Shown here piece by piece: positions 1-7,415 of a DNA stretch of 64,000 nucleotides. Origin of the DNA: Desulfobaculum xiamenense (GTDB taxonomy: Bacteria > Desulfobacterota > Desulfovibrionia > Desulfovibrionales > Desulfovibrionaceae); contig NZ_JAATJA010000004.1 in assembly GCF_011927665.1 (NCBI RefSeq), positions 62,001 through 126,000 on the forward strand, in the 5' to 3' direction. The translations under genes were made by a program, and so were the position numbers. The notes below the pieces were generated by a model. That model saw nothing but the letters and a program-made list of their open reading frames with translations. It was not told the DNA's origin and ran no database searches. Positions within the stretch are counted from its first letter, which is position 1. The number at the start of each line of letters is the position of its first letter.

Positions 1-158
1 ACGCCGTGCGCGCGTCCCGTGCGCTTGGCCATGCCGCGCTCAAGGGCCTCGACGAACGGCCCCTCGGAGGAAATCCAGCCCGTTTCGATGCATTGGGCCA
101 GAAGCTCGCGCTCGCGCCCCTCGAAGACAGGGGTGCTGACGGGAATGAAGTCGTCCAT
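1..158 (-). CDS. DegT/DnrJ/EryC1/StrS-family sugar aminotransferase, N-terminal fragment
   Basis: Only the first 52 codons lie in the window; the gene continues beyond the left edge. The start is ATG at 158-156, behind a GGAGG four bases upstream, and lies 11 bp after the stop of the cupin gene, so the two look co-transcribed. The fragment begins MDDFIPVSTPVFEGRER and continues with GWISSEGPFVEALE, the typical N-terminus of PLP-dependent nucleotide-sugar aminotransferases (perosamine synthase/PglE/LegC type). Family enzymes transfer an amino group from glutamate to a 4-keto or 3-keto nucleotide sugar. The PLP lysine lies outside the window, so substrate and integrity cannot be judged. Confidence 0.75.
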   Translation of the reverse strand, partial: MDDFIPVSTPVFEGRERELLAQCIETGWISSEGPFVEALERGMAKRTGRAHG

Positions 159-169
159 GCCGCCTCCGT

Positions 170-616
170 TCAGGAACAGGGGTCGGGATCGCGAAGGATC
201 GCCTCGTTTGGCGCTATGCCCGCGTAGCGCGTCTTGTCTTCCTCGCCGGCGTAGGGACCCTGCTTCACCTCGATGAGCACGGTCTCTTCGAGCATGTGGA
301 AGCCGTGTCCGCCCTCGGCCAGCAGGATCACGTCTCCCGTGGCGAGGATGCGGCTTTCCCGGTAGACGCGCTCGTCGTCGTAGAAGTCCACCCGCATGCG
401 CCCGCGCTTCACAAACAGCACTTCCTGCGTGAGGTGGACCTCGCGCGGGACGGGGTTGTGCACGTGTGGTTCGATGACGTGCCCGGCCGGGCGGCGCATG
501 GCGGCCAACTGCTGGGAGAAGCTGTCCGGCGTGAAGAATTCGATACCCTCGGCCTCGTGCCCGGCGCGGACGATGATGGCCAGTATCCGGTTGGCGTGCA
601 TGACGCGTTCGACCAT
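170..616 (-). CDS. cupin-fold protein, possible sugar-modifying enzyme
   Basis: A 148-residue protein starting at ATG 616-614 with GGGAGG upstream. It contains a cupin motif (HVH near residue 50, a Glu about 13 residues on, then a Gly) and a later H-G-F-H stretch near residue 108 that would complete the metal site. Small single-cupin proteins beside DegT aminotransferases in glycan clusters are often sugar isomerases/epimerases or accessory proteins (WxcM/FdtA-like), but the sequence does not fix a reaction. It is upstream of, and probably co-transcribed with, the aminotransferase at the left edge. It is divergent from the gene at 963. Confidence 0.7.
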   Translation of the reverse strand: MVERVMHANRILAIIVRAGHEAEGIEFFTPDSFSQQLAAMRRPAGHVIEPHVHNPVPREVHLTQEVLFVKRGRMRVDFYDDERVYRESRILATGDVILLAEGGHGFHMLEETVLIEVKQGPYAGEEDKTRYAGIAPNEAILRDPDPCS

Positions 617-962
617 TGGGGCCTCCCGGCTTCGGGCTTTAGATTTTTATGGGTAGAAAAATAAAATGCTCCATTCCACCAAAAATACGCGAATCGGGGG
701 GAAGCGCAAGCATGGCGGCGCATTGCGCGACGCATGTCATGCGGTGGTGGCGACTGTGGCGATGCGGTGACGGCACGCTGTATGGCGTGTTTGGCGCTCT
801 GGCCCGCGCCGTGTGGATGCCGTGCTCCGGGTGGCGCGGTGGGAATGCATCGAGCAAGGCGTGCATCATCGCGGATTCCTTGTACCGTTTCGTGCACTGC
901 GATACGATGGCGGCAAACCGTGATCGACGCCCGGCACGGCGTCGTAGGACAAGGGAGGCAGG
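617..962. other. intergenic region between divergent genes
   Basis: 346 bp between the cupin gene (leftward) and the unknown gene at 963 (rightward). Positions about 640-680 are markedly A/T-rich against a GC-rich background and probably hold the leftward promoter. A possible rightward promoter lies at 880-908. No convincing ORF, RNA gene or terminator was seen. Confidence 0.5.
880..908 (+). promoter_or_regulatory. possible sigma-70 promoter for the gene at 963
   Basis: TTGTAC (880-885), a 17-bp spacer, then TACGAT (903-908). The -10 matches consensus at 4 of 6 positions, the -35 at only 3. It lies about 55 bp before the start codon. Read by eye; weak. Confidence 0.25.
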
Positions 963-1754
963 ATGACCAAGATTCTGAATTATCTGACGGATGATCTGAT
1001 GCAGGAGGCCATGGTCGAGGCGGCGGCGACTTTCTTTGGCACCCGGCGGCAGATCGAGGTGGAGAAGGAGGCCTTCGCGCAGAAGCTGGAGGAGCTGCGC
1101 GGCGTGCACGAGCGCGTGTTGGAGCGGGCGTCCGTGTTCAACGAATTGCTCATGGCGCCGGAGTACGTGGGGGCGTTCTATGCGGCCATTGGCGTGGAGA
1201 ATCCGGGGCGGCTCTTGCGTCCTGAACGCACGATGCCCGAGAAGTTCCTCGAACGCTGGATCAAGCGCCCGCTGACGCTCACCCGCCACGGCGCCTACGA
1301 GAAGATCGTGCACCTCGTCTACGCGGGATTGCAGGACCGTATCGACGAGTTTCACAACGGTCGGTTCTACGACGATCCCAAGGGCACCGGACGCAAGCTC
1401 GTCAAGGCTTACATGCTCCAGATGCGCAACTGGGTGGAGCGGCTCAACACAAAGATTACGCGCCTCAACACCGAGGCCCCGCCCTCGGAGACGCGTCGGT
1501 TCATCAAGAGCCTCGATCCGGATATGCTACGCAAGGAGTTCGTCATGGACGCCCCGCTGGACGGCCTGACCATGGACATGGACAAGACCATGGAGGTGGA
1601 GTGCGTGGATGCCTCGGTGCTCGACGGATTGGCCCTGCCCGTGCTGCCGCGTCCCCATGAGGTTCGGCAGGTGATCCGCGAGCAGTCGCGGGTGATCTTC
1701 GACGCGCACGAGGACCGCATTCGGGAGATGCTTGACGGCTGGGCCACGTGGTGA
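963..1754 (+). CDS. protein of unknown function (263 aa)
   Basis: Starts at ATG 963 behind AGGGAGGCAGG, a strong ribosome binding site. I do not recognise the family. The protein is soluble, with no signal peptide or membrane span. A charged helical stretch at about residues 28-55 (many Glu, Lys and Arg with heptad-like Leu/Val) could form a coiled coil. The C-terminal third is rich in acidic and Met residues (LDGLTMDMDKTMEVE). It stands alone between two intergenic regions of more than 340 bp, so context gives no function. Codon use and composition resemble the neighbours, which argues that it is a real gene. Confidence 0.7.
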   Translation: MTKILNYLTDDLMQEAMVEAAATFFGTRRQIEVEKEAFAQKLEELRGVHERVLERASVFNELLMAPEYVGAFYAAIGVENPGRLLRPERTMPEKFLERWIKRPLTLTRHGAYEKIVHLVYAGLQDRIDEFHNGRFYDDPKGTGRKLVKAYMLQMRNWVERLNTKITRLNTEAPPSETRRFIKSLDPDMLRKEFVMDAPLDGLTMDMDKTMEVECVDASVLDGLALPVLPRPHEVRQVIREQSRVIFDAHEDRIREMLDGWATW

Positions 1755-2130
1755 TGGTGGCACGCATGGATTCGTGATGGTCCACAGATGACGTTTGATG
1801 GTGTCTGCATGCATGGCGCGGCATGGAACGTGCAGAATTGCGTGCATGGCAGGCATTACGGGCGTTGCCCAAGTGTTTTAGCTGCGAAAGAGTCTGGCTG
1901 CGTTGTGAAAAACATGCGCTTTTGTGTAGAGTTGCATGAAGACCGTCGGCGTCGCGTGATGGTCCGTCGCGGCGTCGGGGAATCGACATCGGGCCGTTGG
2001 GAGGCGATATGGCGGGAAAAACCGCCGAGCGCGCAGTGGCGCGGGAAAGGGTGAGTTGCGGGAGCGTGTGGCCGGGGCGGGGCCGTCGGCGTTGCGAATG
2101 CGCTGAAGGTGAACGTCCGAGGTGGCGCGC
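1755..2130. other. intergenic region ahead of the glycan gene run
   Basis: 376 bp with no supportable ORF. It follows the unknown gene at 963 and precedes the 38-kb plus-strand run. It holds several copies of GCATGG (1764, 1811, 1821, 1843) and a possible promoter at 1903-1932. It is the only sizeable gap before 40.2 kb, so the main promoter of the run is expected here. Confidence 0.5.
1903..1932 (+). promoter_or_regulatory. possible sigma-70 promoter of the glycan gene run
   Basis: TTGTGA (1903-1908), an 18-bp spacer, and TAGAGT (1927-1932); each hexamer matches consensus at 4 of 6 positions. The surrounding 40 bases are more A/T-rich than average. This would give a leader of about 190 nt before 2131. 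Weak motif; its main support is position. Confidence 0.3.
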
Positions 2131-2592
2131 ATGATGGCCTCTCCGCATGCCCTGTGCGGGGCCGTGGCCGGGGCACGTTCGGGGAGCGTGGCCGTCGCGG
2201 CGGCGCTTGGTTTCGCCCTGCATCTGCTCGTGGACTGCGTGCCGAGCTGGGAACCGTGGTTCATCAATCCCGCCCAGTCGGCCGTGGTGCTTGGCGATAG
2301 CCTTCTGGCCCTCGTCCTCGTGACTGTGGCCTGCCGCCGTGCCGAGGGGGCGGTGCGCCTACGCATCGCCGTTGGCGCCGCCTTCGGCGTGCTGCCGGAC
2401 CTTTTGCATCTGGCCCTCGTCATCGGGATTCGTTGGAAATGGCTCGCGGCCTTCGAGGTCGTGCATCAGGGGGTGCAGCGGCCCGCTCCCCCGGAACTGT
2501 CGATGGCCCTGCAAGCCGTGGTGGTTCTTGCGGGGTGGATGCTGCTGCGCCGGGAGGCGCGGCGCAAAATCGCAACGGAGGCTGCCGCATGA
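2131..2592 (+). CDS. small integral membrane protein, unknown function
   Basis: About 153 residues. ATG 2131 has GAGGTG about 8 bases upstream; a GTG at 2122 is also possible. There are about four hydrophobic stretches: roughly residues 17-37, 50-67, 78-100 and 124-140. A conserved-looking HLLVDCVPSWEPW segment follows the first. It ends in an ATGA overlap with the sulfotransferase gene, so it is the first gene of the long plus-strand run. The H..D next to a membrane helix recalls YdjM-type membrane proteins, but the resemblance is too slight to name a function. A role in the membrane stage of glycan export or assembly is inferred only from position. Confidence 0.6.
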   Translation: MMASPHALCGAVAGARSGSVAVAAALGFALHLLVDCVPSWEPWFINPAQSAVVLGDSLLALVLVTVACRRAEGAVRLRIAVGAAFGVLPDLLHLALVIGIRWKWLAAFEVVHQGVQRPAPPELSMALQAVVVLAGWMLLRREARRKIATEAAA

Positions 2593-3710
2593 CACACGCT
2601 TCGTCCTCGCCGACTGAATTCGTTCTCGTCTCCACTCAGCGCTCCGGAAGCGCCTTCGTCGCATCCATTCTGGACGCCCTGCCTGGGGCGAGCGTGGGGC
2701 CGGAGGTCTTTTTGGGCCTTGGCATGCATTCTCCGGAGAATTTCTACCGCTACTGGGCAGGCATGATCCGCGCCGACGAACGCTGCCTTGCGCCGCCGCG
2801 CTTCGCCGAGGTCATCGACGCCTATCTCGACGGATTCTACTCCCGTGCGGAGAGCGCATCCGCCGTTGGTTTTTGCCTCAAGTACGACCAGATTCCCCTT
2901 GTGCCCGGCCTGCTCGACGCCCTTGAGCGGCGCGGGGTGAAGGTTGTGCACCTCGTGCGGGAGAACGTGCTGGAGACGCTCGTCTCCTCGGTGCGCAGCC
3001 GCGAGCGCGTGGCCCATGGTGGCAGGGCGCATGGCGATGGCCCCCAGCCGCCGGAGCGGGTGCGCCTGCGGGCGCAGGGCCTGTGCGACGCCCTTGCCGG
3101 ACGCATCAGGGAGATCGGGGAGTGGCGGGAGACCCTGTCCCGGCGTTTCGAGTGCCACGAATTGACACTTGAGCGCGCCGTGTGCGGGCGTTCCGACGCC
3201 GGAAGCATGAATCCGAAGCCCCTGCGGGAGGTGTGCGCCTTTCTCGGTATCGAGGTCGGGGAGCGGCCGCCGCGTACGACCCTGCGCAGCAGTGCGGCGC
3301 GTCCCCTCGCGGAGTTGGTGGACAATGCCGATGAGATTCGCGCGGCCCTTTCCGGTACGGACTACGGGCATCTGCTCGACCCCTGCGGCACGCTGGCGCG
3401 GCCCGCGTTGCGTCCGGGGACGGATTTCGGTCAGTGGCACGCCATGTGCGCCAGCCTCAACAGGGCGGAGGCCATGCTTGCCGTCGGTCGCGGGCGCGAG
3501 GCCGCCGTGCTACTGAGCGGCGTGCGCAGAATGTATCCGGATGAGCCGGCTGCCGCCGTGGCCCTTGGCGCGGTGTACGAGCACACGGGCGATCTGGGCC
3601 GTAGCGCGAGCATGTACCGCATAGCCCTGCATCTGGACCCGTGGGACGCCATTGCCGCGTCGCGGTTGCGGGCGCTGACGCCGGGCAGTCTGGAGAACGC
3701 TTCATCGTGA
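2589..3710 (+). CDS. Stf0-like sulfotransferase with C-terminal TPR region
   Basis: 373 residues from the ATG overlapping the previous stop (ATGA). The N-terminus carries a PAPS 5'-phosphosulfate loop, STQRSGSAF (about residues 15-23), and a later 3'-phosphate-binding type segment, VHLVRENVLETLVSS (about 119-133). This is the layout of soluble bacterial sulfotransferases of the Stf0 group, which move sulfate from PAPS to a sugar or lipid hydroxyl. The last ~100 residues contain helical repeats ending in a clear TPR-like unit (AVALGAVYEHTGDLGRSASM). The overlap with the following glycosyltransferase (GTGA) supports a glycan substrate. Sulfotransferase assignment is good; the acceptor is unknown. 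Confidence 0.75.
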   Translation: MTHASSSPTEFVLVSTQRSGSAFVASILDALPGASVGPEVFLGLGMHSPENFYRYWAGMIRADERCLAPPRFAEVIDAYLDGFYSRAESASAVGFCLKYDQIPLVPGLLDALERRGVKVVHLVRENVLETLVSSVRSRERVAHGGRAHGDGPQPPERVRLRAQGLCDALAGRIREIGEWRETLSRRFECHELTLERAVCGRSDAGSMNPKPLREVCAFLGIEVGERPPRTTLRSSAARPLAELVDNADEIRAALSGTDYGHLLDPCGTLARPALRPGTDFGQWHAMCASLNRAEAMLAVGRGREAAVLLSGVRRMYPDEPAAAVALGAVYEHTGDLGRSASMYRIALHLDPWDAIAASRLRALTPGSLENASS

Positions 3711-4861
3711 GAATCCTGCTGATCAGCCACGAGCTGCCCCCGGTGGGGGGCGGCGGCGCAAACGCCACGGCCAACCTCGCCCGTGAGATGGCGCGGGGCG
3801 GGGACGCCGTTACCGTGCTCACCGGGCGCTTCCGGGGCCAGCCCGCGCGGGAGGAGCGCGACGGCTACGCCGTGGTCCGCGTTCCGGTCCTGCGGCGGCG
3901 CATGGACCGCTCTTCGCCGCCGGAGATGGCGACTTTCGCCCTGTCGGCGGGCCTGCGGGCGCTGGTGGGGCTGGAGCGCCCCGACGTTGCCGTGGCGTTC
4001 TTCGGGTTTCCGGCCGGTCCTGTGGCTGCGGTCCTGCGTGCGCTACGTGGAGTGCCCTATGTCGTGTCCCTGCGCGGGGGCGACGTGCCGGGGCATCAGC
4101 CCGCGCAGCTCGCCACGGCGCATCGGTTGTTGCGACCGGCACTCGTGAGGCTGTGGCGCTCTGCCGCGGCGGTGGTGGCACCGAGTCACGGGCTGGCCGC
4201 GCTGGCGCGGCGTAGCGCACCAGAGCTTGACGTGCATGTGGTGCCCAATGGCGTGTCCTGCGAGGTCTTCGCGCCGCCCGCCGTTTCGACCGACGAGGGC
4301 ACCGCGCTGCGTCTTCTCTACGCGGGACGGCTCGGCGCGGAGAAGGGCTTGGGCATCCTGCCGTCCGTCCTTGCGCGGCTCGACGGTCTGCCGTGGATTC
4401 TCGACATCGTGGGCGACGGTCCCGAGCGTGCGCGGTTGCGGACGGCCTTCGACGCCGCAGGGTTCGATGGCCGGGTGCGCTTTCGCGGCTGGCTTGGGCG
4501 CGAGGCCATGCCGGACGCCTACCGTGCGACGGATGTCTTTCTCTTTCCGTCGAGCGGGGAGGGCATGCCGAACACGGTTCTCGAAGCCATGGCCAGCGGG
4601 CTCCCCGTGGTGGCCGTGCGCGCAACGGGTACGGACGAGGTCGTCGTCGATGGCGAGACGGGATTTCTGTGCGACGCTGGCGACGCTATGGGCCTTGCCC
4701 GGTGTGTCGACGTCCTCGCTGCCGACCGGGGGCTGCGCCTTTGCATGGGACAGGCTGCACGCCAGCGCGCGGCAAGGGATTTCTCGTGGCGAAGAGGCGC
4801 CGAAACCTACGCTGAATTGTGCCGGGCCGCAGTCCGGGAAGCCTTGCCCCATATGGCCTGA
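3707..4861 (+). CDS. family 4-type glycosyltransferase (GT-B)
   Basis: 384 residues from a GTG overlapping the previous stop. The N-terminus (VRILLISHELPPVGGGGAN) is the glycine-rich opening of GT4 enzymes. The C-terminal domain has the classic donor-binding E-x7-E region: EGMPNTVLEAMASGLPVVA. The protein is full length for the family, has no membrane span, and acts in the cytosol at the membrane face, adding a sugar with retention of configuration. Donor and acceptor cannot be read from the sequence. The stop is followed by a 45-bp gap before the ATP-grasp gene. Confidence 0.88.
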   Translation: MRILLISHELPPVGGGGANATANLAREMARGGDAVTVLTGRFRGQPAREERDGYAVVRVPVLRRRMDRSSPPEMATFALSAGLRALVGLERPDVAVAFFGFPAGPVAAVLRALRGVPYVVSLRGGDVPGHQPAQLATAHRLLRPALVRLWRSAAAVVAPSHGLAALARRSAPELDVHVVPNGVSCEVFAPPAVSTDEGTALRLLYAGRLGAEKGLGILPSVLARLDGLPWILDIVGDGPERARLRTAFDAAGFDGRVRFRGWLGREAMPDAYRATDVFLFPSSGEGMPNTVLEAMASGLPVVAVRATGTDEVVVDGETGFLCDAGDAMGLARCVDVLAADRGLRLCMGQAARQRAARDFSWRRGAETYAELCRAAVREALPHMA

Positions 4862-4906
4862 TAACCAATTCGCCCCGCGCGGAACCAGCCGCCGGAAGGA
4901 GCCGCG

Positions 4907-5911
4907 ATGCGCGTACTCGTTCCCACCGCAGGACGCCGAAACATCCTTCTTGATGCCGTGCGGCGTTGTCCGCAGGTGACGCGGCTGGTCACCACCGAGG
5001 TGGACTTCACCGCGCCGGGAGTCGTCTCCGCCGACGTGTGCTACCGCGTGCCGCGCTCGGCCGATCCCGCCTACATCGCCGCGCTGGAGCGCATCATCCG
5101 GCGCGAGCGCATCTCCCATGTCCTCCCGCTGGCGGACCTCGACCTCGTGGGCCTTGCCGGATGCCGGGAGCGCTTCGCTGCGCTTGGCGCGGCGCTGGTG
5201 GCCGTGCCGGACGCGACCATCGACCTGTGCATGGACAAGTGGGCGAGCCACACCATGCTCGAAGGCCTTGGCGTTCCGGTTCCGCATACCGTGCGCCTCG
5301 ACGAGTTGCCGCCGGACGGCCATGGCGCGACGTATCCGGCCTGCCTCAAGCCGCGTCACGCCGGGATGAAGAACTCGCCGTGGTACTTCTTTGCGCGGCT
5401 TGCCGGGCCGCAGGACCTCGCGGCGCAGCGCACGCGCTGTGCCGGGCGCGAGGGGGACTACCTCGTGCAGGAGCACCTTGAGGGGCGCATGGAGATCAAC
5501 GTGGATTTCTTCGCCCGCGCGGGCAGCCTGCGGCGGTTGGTGACCCTGCACCGGCGGGGCTTCGGAGCCGGTGGCGGCATCACGCGCGGCACCACCATCC
5601 CCTGTGATCCGCGCATCAAGACCATGACCGAGACCATCGTGAGCGCGTTGCACTACGACGGACCGGGGAATTTTCAGGTCTGGCGCGACGACGCCGGCGG
5701 GCTTGCCGTCACCGAGATCAATCCGCGCTTTTCCAATTCCTCGGCGCTGGTCTGCATTCCCGCCGGGGAGAACTATTTCGAGCTGCTGTTTCGGATGCTT
5801 GGCGGGGAGGACGTGCCGCCACGCTTTGACGCCTACGAGCTCTTGACGGTGACCTGCGCCTACGCGCCGGTGGTGGTGCGGGAGGACGCGCTGGTCGATC
5901 CCTTTGCCTAG
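4907..5911 (+). CDS. ATP-grasp ligase-like protein in glycan cluster
   Basis: 334 residues, ATG 4907 behind GGAAGGAG. The opening MRVLVPTAGRRN, the YPACLKPRHAGMKNS lysine segment, the LVQEHLEG strand with its acidic end, and the late VTEINPRFSNSS magnesium motif are the ordered landmarks of the ATP-grasp fold (carbamoyl-phosphate-synthase/PylC-like branch). Such enzymes activate a carboxylate with ATP and couple it to an amine or thiol. In polysaccharide clusters they are thought to attach amino acids or small acids to sugars, but few are characterised. It neighbours an enolase-superfamily enzyme and a tandem flavoprotein, suggesting a shared small-molecule step. Confidence 0.8.
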   Translation: MRVLVPTAGRRNILLDAVRRCPQVTRLVTTEVDFTAPGVVSADVCYRVPRSADPAYIAALERIIRRERISHVLPLADLDLVGLAGCRERFAALGAALVAVPDATIDLCMDKWASHTMLEGLGVPVPHTVRLDELPPDGHGATYPACLKPRHAGMKNSPWYFFARLAGPQDLAAQRTRCAGREGDYLVQEHLEGRMEINVDFFARAGSLRRLVTLHRRGFGAGGGITRGTTIPCDPRIKTMTETIVSALHYDGPGNFQVWRDDAGGLAVTEINPRFSNSSALVCIPAGENYFELLFRMLGGEDVPPRFDAYELLTVTCAYAPVVVREDALVDPFA

Positions 5912-5921
5912 AGGAGTGCCC

Positions 5922-7415
5922 ATGAGGATTCTGGGATTGGCGGGAAGTCTGCGTGGGGCGCTGACGCCGGAACAGGCGGCGCTACTCGTCGCCGAGTTGC
6001 CCCTGTTGTCGGACCGCGAGGCGATGGCGGTGTGGCTGCGCGGACTGTCCGCACCGGGCGACGCCTCGACGGGAACGGTTCCTGACGGGCTGCGCGAGGC
6101 GTTGCGCACGGCTGGCGCGCGGGGGGTGAGCAATTCCGAGGCCGCGCTGGCCGCCGGATTGTGGGCCGCTGCCGACGTGGGCGCAGGGATGGGCGTGGAC
6201 GTGGGCTTTCGGTCGCTGGCGTGGCACTTTCGGCCCGATGGCACACGGCAGGACATGGACGCGCTTAAGGCCGATCTGCTGGCGGCGGATGCGCTGCTGG
6301 TGTCCGGCCCCGTGTATTTCGGCGACCGGGGGAGCCTTGTGCAGGAATTGGTGACGCTTCTTCGCGAGGACGACTACCTGCGCGAGGCGCTCGCCGGGTG
6401 CCTGTACGGCGGCATCGCCGTGGGTGCCAAGCGCAACGGCGGGCAGGAGACGGCGCTGGTCTATCAGGTGCTGGACATGGTGTCCCTCGGGCTTCTGGCC
6501 GTGGGCAACGATTCCGAGACGACGGCCCAGTATGGCGGCACGGTGCGCGCCGGAATGGTCGGCTCCGCGTGCGAGGACGACTACGGTTTGGATACGGCCA
6601 TGGGCACGGGGCGCAGGCTGGCGCGGCTACTCATGGGCATGGAGGTTGGCGGGCACATCGCAGGGCCAGTGCGCGTCGCCTTCGTCATCCTGCAGGATGC
6701 GCGCGGGCGCGGGCTGGAGGCCGCGCGGGGGCTGGCCGAAGCCTTCGCCGACGAGGTCGAGTCCGAGATCATCGACGTGACGGGGATGCGCCTCATGCGT
6801 TGCCGCGCCTGCGACGTGTGCCCGAGCACTATCGGCCCGGACGAGGACTACCGCTGTGCCCTCGCCGGGCGCGACGACTTTTCGGACCTTCACCGCAGGC
6901 TTCTCGATCACGACGCGCTGGTGCCGGTGATGGTTTCCGCGCGCGAACAGAGCGTGGTTCACAGCGCCTATCAGGTGTTCATGGAGCGCACGCGCTACCT
7001 GCGCCGGGGCGACTACGCGCTGTCGGACACCCTGCTTGCGCCCATGGCGCTTGTGGAGCCGGGGGCGGACGAGAATCTGCATGTGCGGGCCATCACCTCG
7101 CTCATTCGGCACCACATGGTGGTGGGGCGTCCGGTGACGGTCATGCTGCGGCAGGGGGAGCTTACCGAGTCAGGGGCCGATGTGCTGGCGCGATGGTTCA
7201 CCTGCGTGGTGCGCCGGGCGCGGCTGACGGGCGCGGCGCGTCTTGCCGTTGCATCGCGGCTGGAGGGCGTCGTCAGCTACAATCCCGTGGGGTATGTGCT
7301 GCCGTCCGCAGCCAATGGCAAGGCCGAGATGGACGCGCGTAGGCGGGCGGTGGAGGAGCGTTGCGAGCGCTTGCGGACCCTCGCCCGCACGCGGCTTGCC
7401 GGGGGCGATGCATGA
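5922..7415 (+). CDS. tandem flavodoxin-fold FMN reductase-like protein with CxxCxxC
   Basis: 497 residues from ATG 5922 (GAGGAG upstream). Two NADPH-dependent-FMN-reductase/flavodoxin-like halves are fused. The first starts MRILGLAGSLRG and carries ALLVSGPVYFGDRGSLVQ (about residues 124-141). The second starts near residue 248 (RVAFVILQDARGRG) and carries a CRACDVC motif (about 294-300), as in iron-sulfur flavoproteins and related quinone/FMN reductases, followed by ALVPVMVSAREQSVVHSAY. The Cys triplet could bind metal or be redox active; the spacing is not a proven cluster motif. A redox step on a sugar or amino-acid intermediate is possible. It ends in an ATGA overlap with the enolase-superfamily gene. 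Confidence 0.7.
   Translation: MRILGLAGSLRGALTPEQAALLVAELPLLSDREAMAVWLRGLSAPGDASTGTVPDGLREALRTAGARGVSNSEAALAAGLWAAADVGAGMGVDVGFRSLAWHFRPDGTRQDMDALKADLLAADALLVSGPVYFGDRGSLVQELVTLLREDDYLREALAGCLYGGIAVGAKRNGGQETALVYQVLDMVSLGLLAVGNDSETTAQYGGTVRAGMVGSACEDDYGLDTAMGTGRRLARLLMGMEVGGHIAGPVRVAFVILQDARGRGLEAARGLAEAFADEVESEIIDVTGMRLMRCRACDVCPSTIGPDEDYRCALAGRDDFSDLHRRLLDHDALVPVMVSAREQSVVHSAYQVFMERTRYLRRGDYALSDTLLAPMALVEPGADENLHVRAITSLIRHHMVVGRPVTVMLRQGELTESGADVLARWFTCVVRRARLTGAARLAVASRLEGVVSYNPVGYVLPSAANGKAEMDARRRAVEERCERLRTLARTRLAGGDA

Noticed and set aside
617-962. tRNA or small RNA gene
   Set aside because: No cloverleaf-like set of stems, CCA end or terminator could be found; likewise none in the other gaps.
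649-966. 105-residue plus-strand ORF between the cupin gene and the gene at 963
   Set aside because: No ribosome site, unusual Cys/Trp/Arg-rich composition, and overlap with the clear start of the next gene.
1788-2054. 88-residue ORF in the gap before the glycan run
   Set aside because: No ribosome site; composition like non-coding DNA; overlaps the candidate promoter.
4043-6256. Very long minus-strand open frames opposite the glycan genes (for example about 4043-6256, 38521-42189)
   Set aside because: They are shadows in GC-rich DNA: low-complexity Arg/Pro/His-rich translations, no ribosome sites, and a well-supported gene on the other strand.
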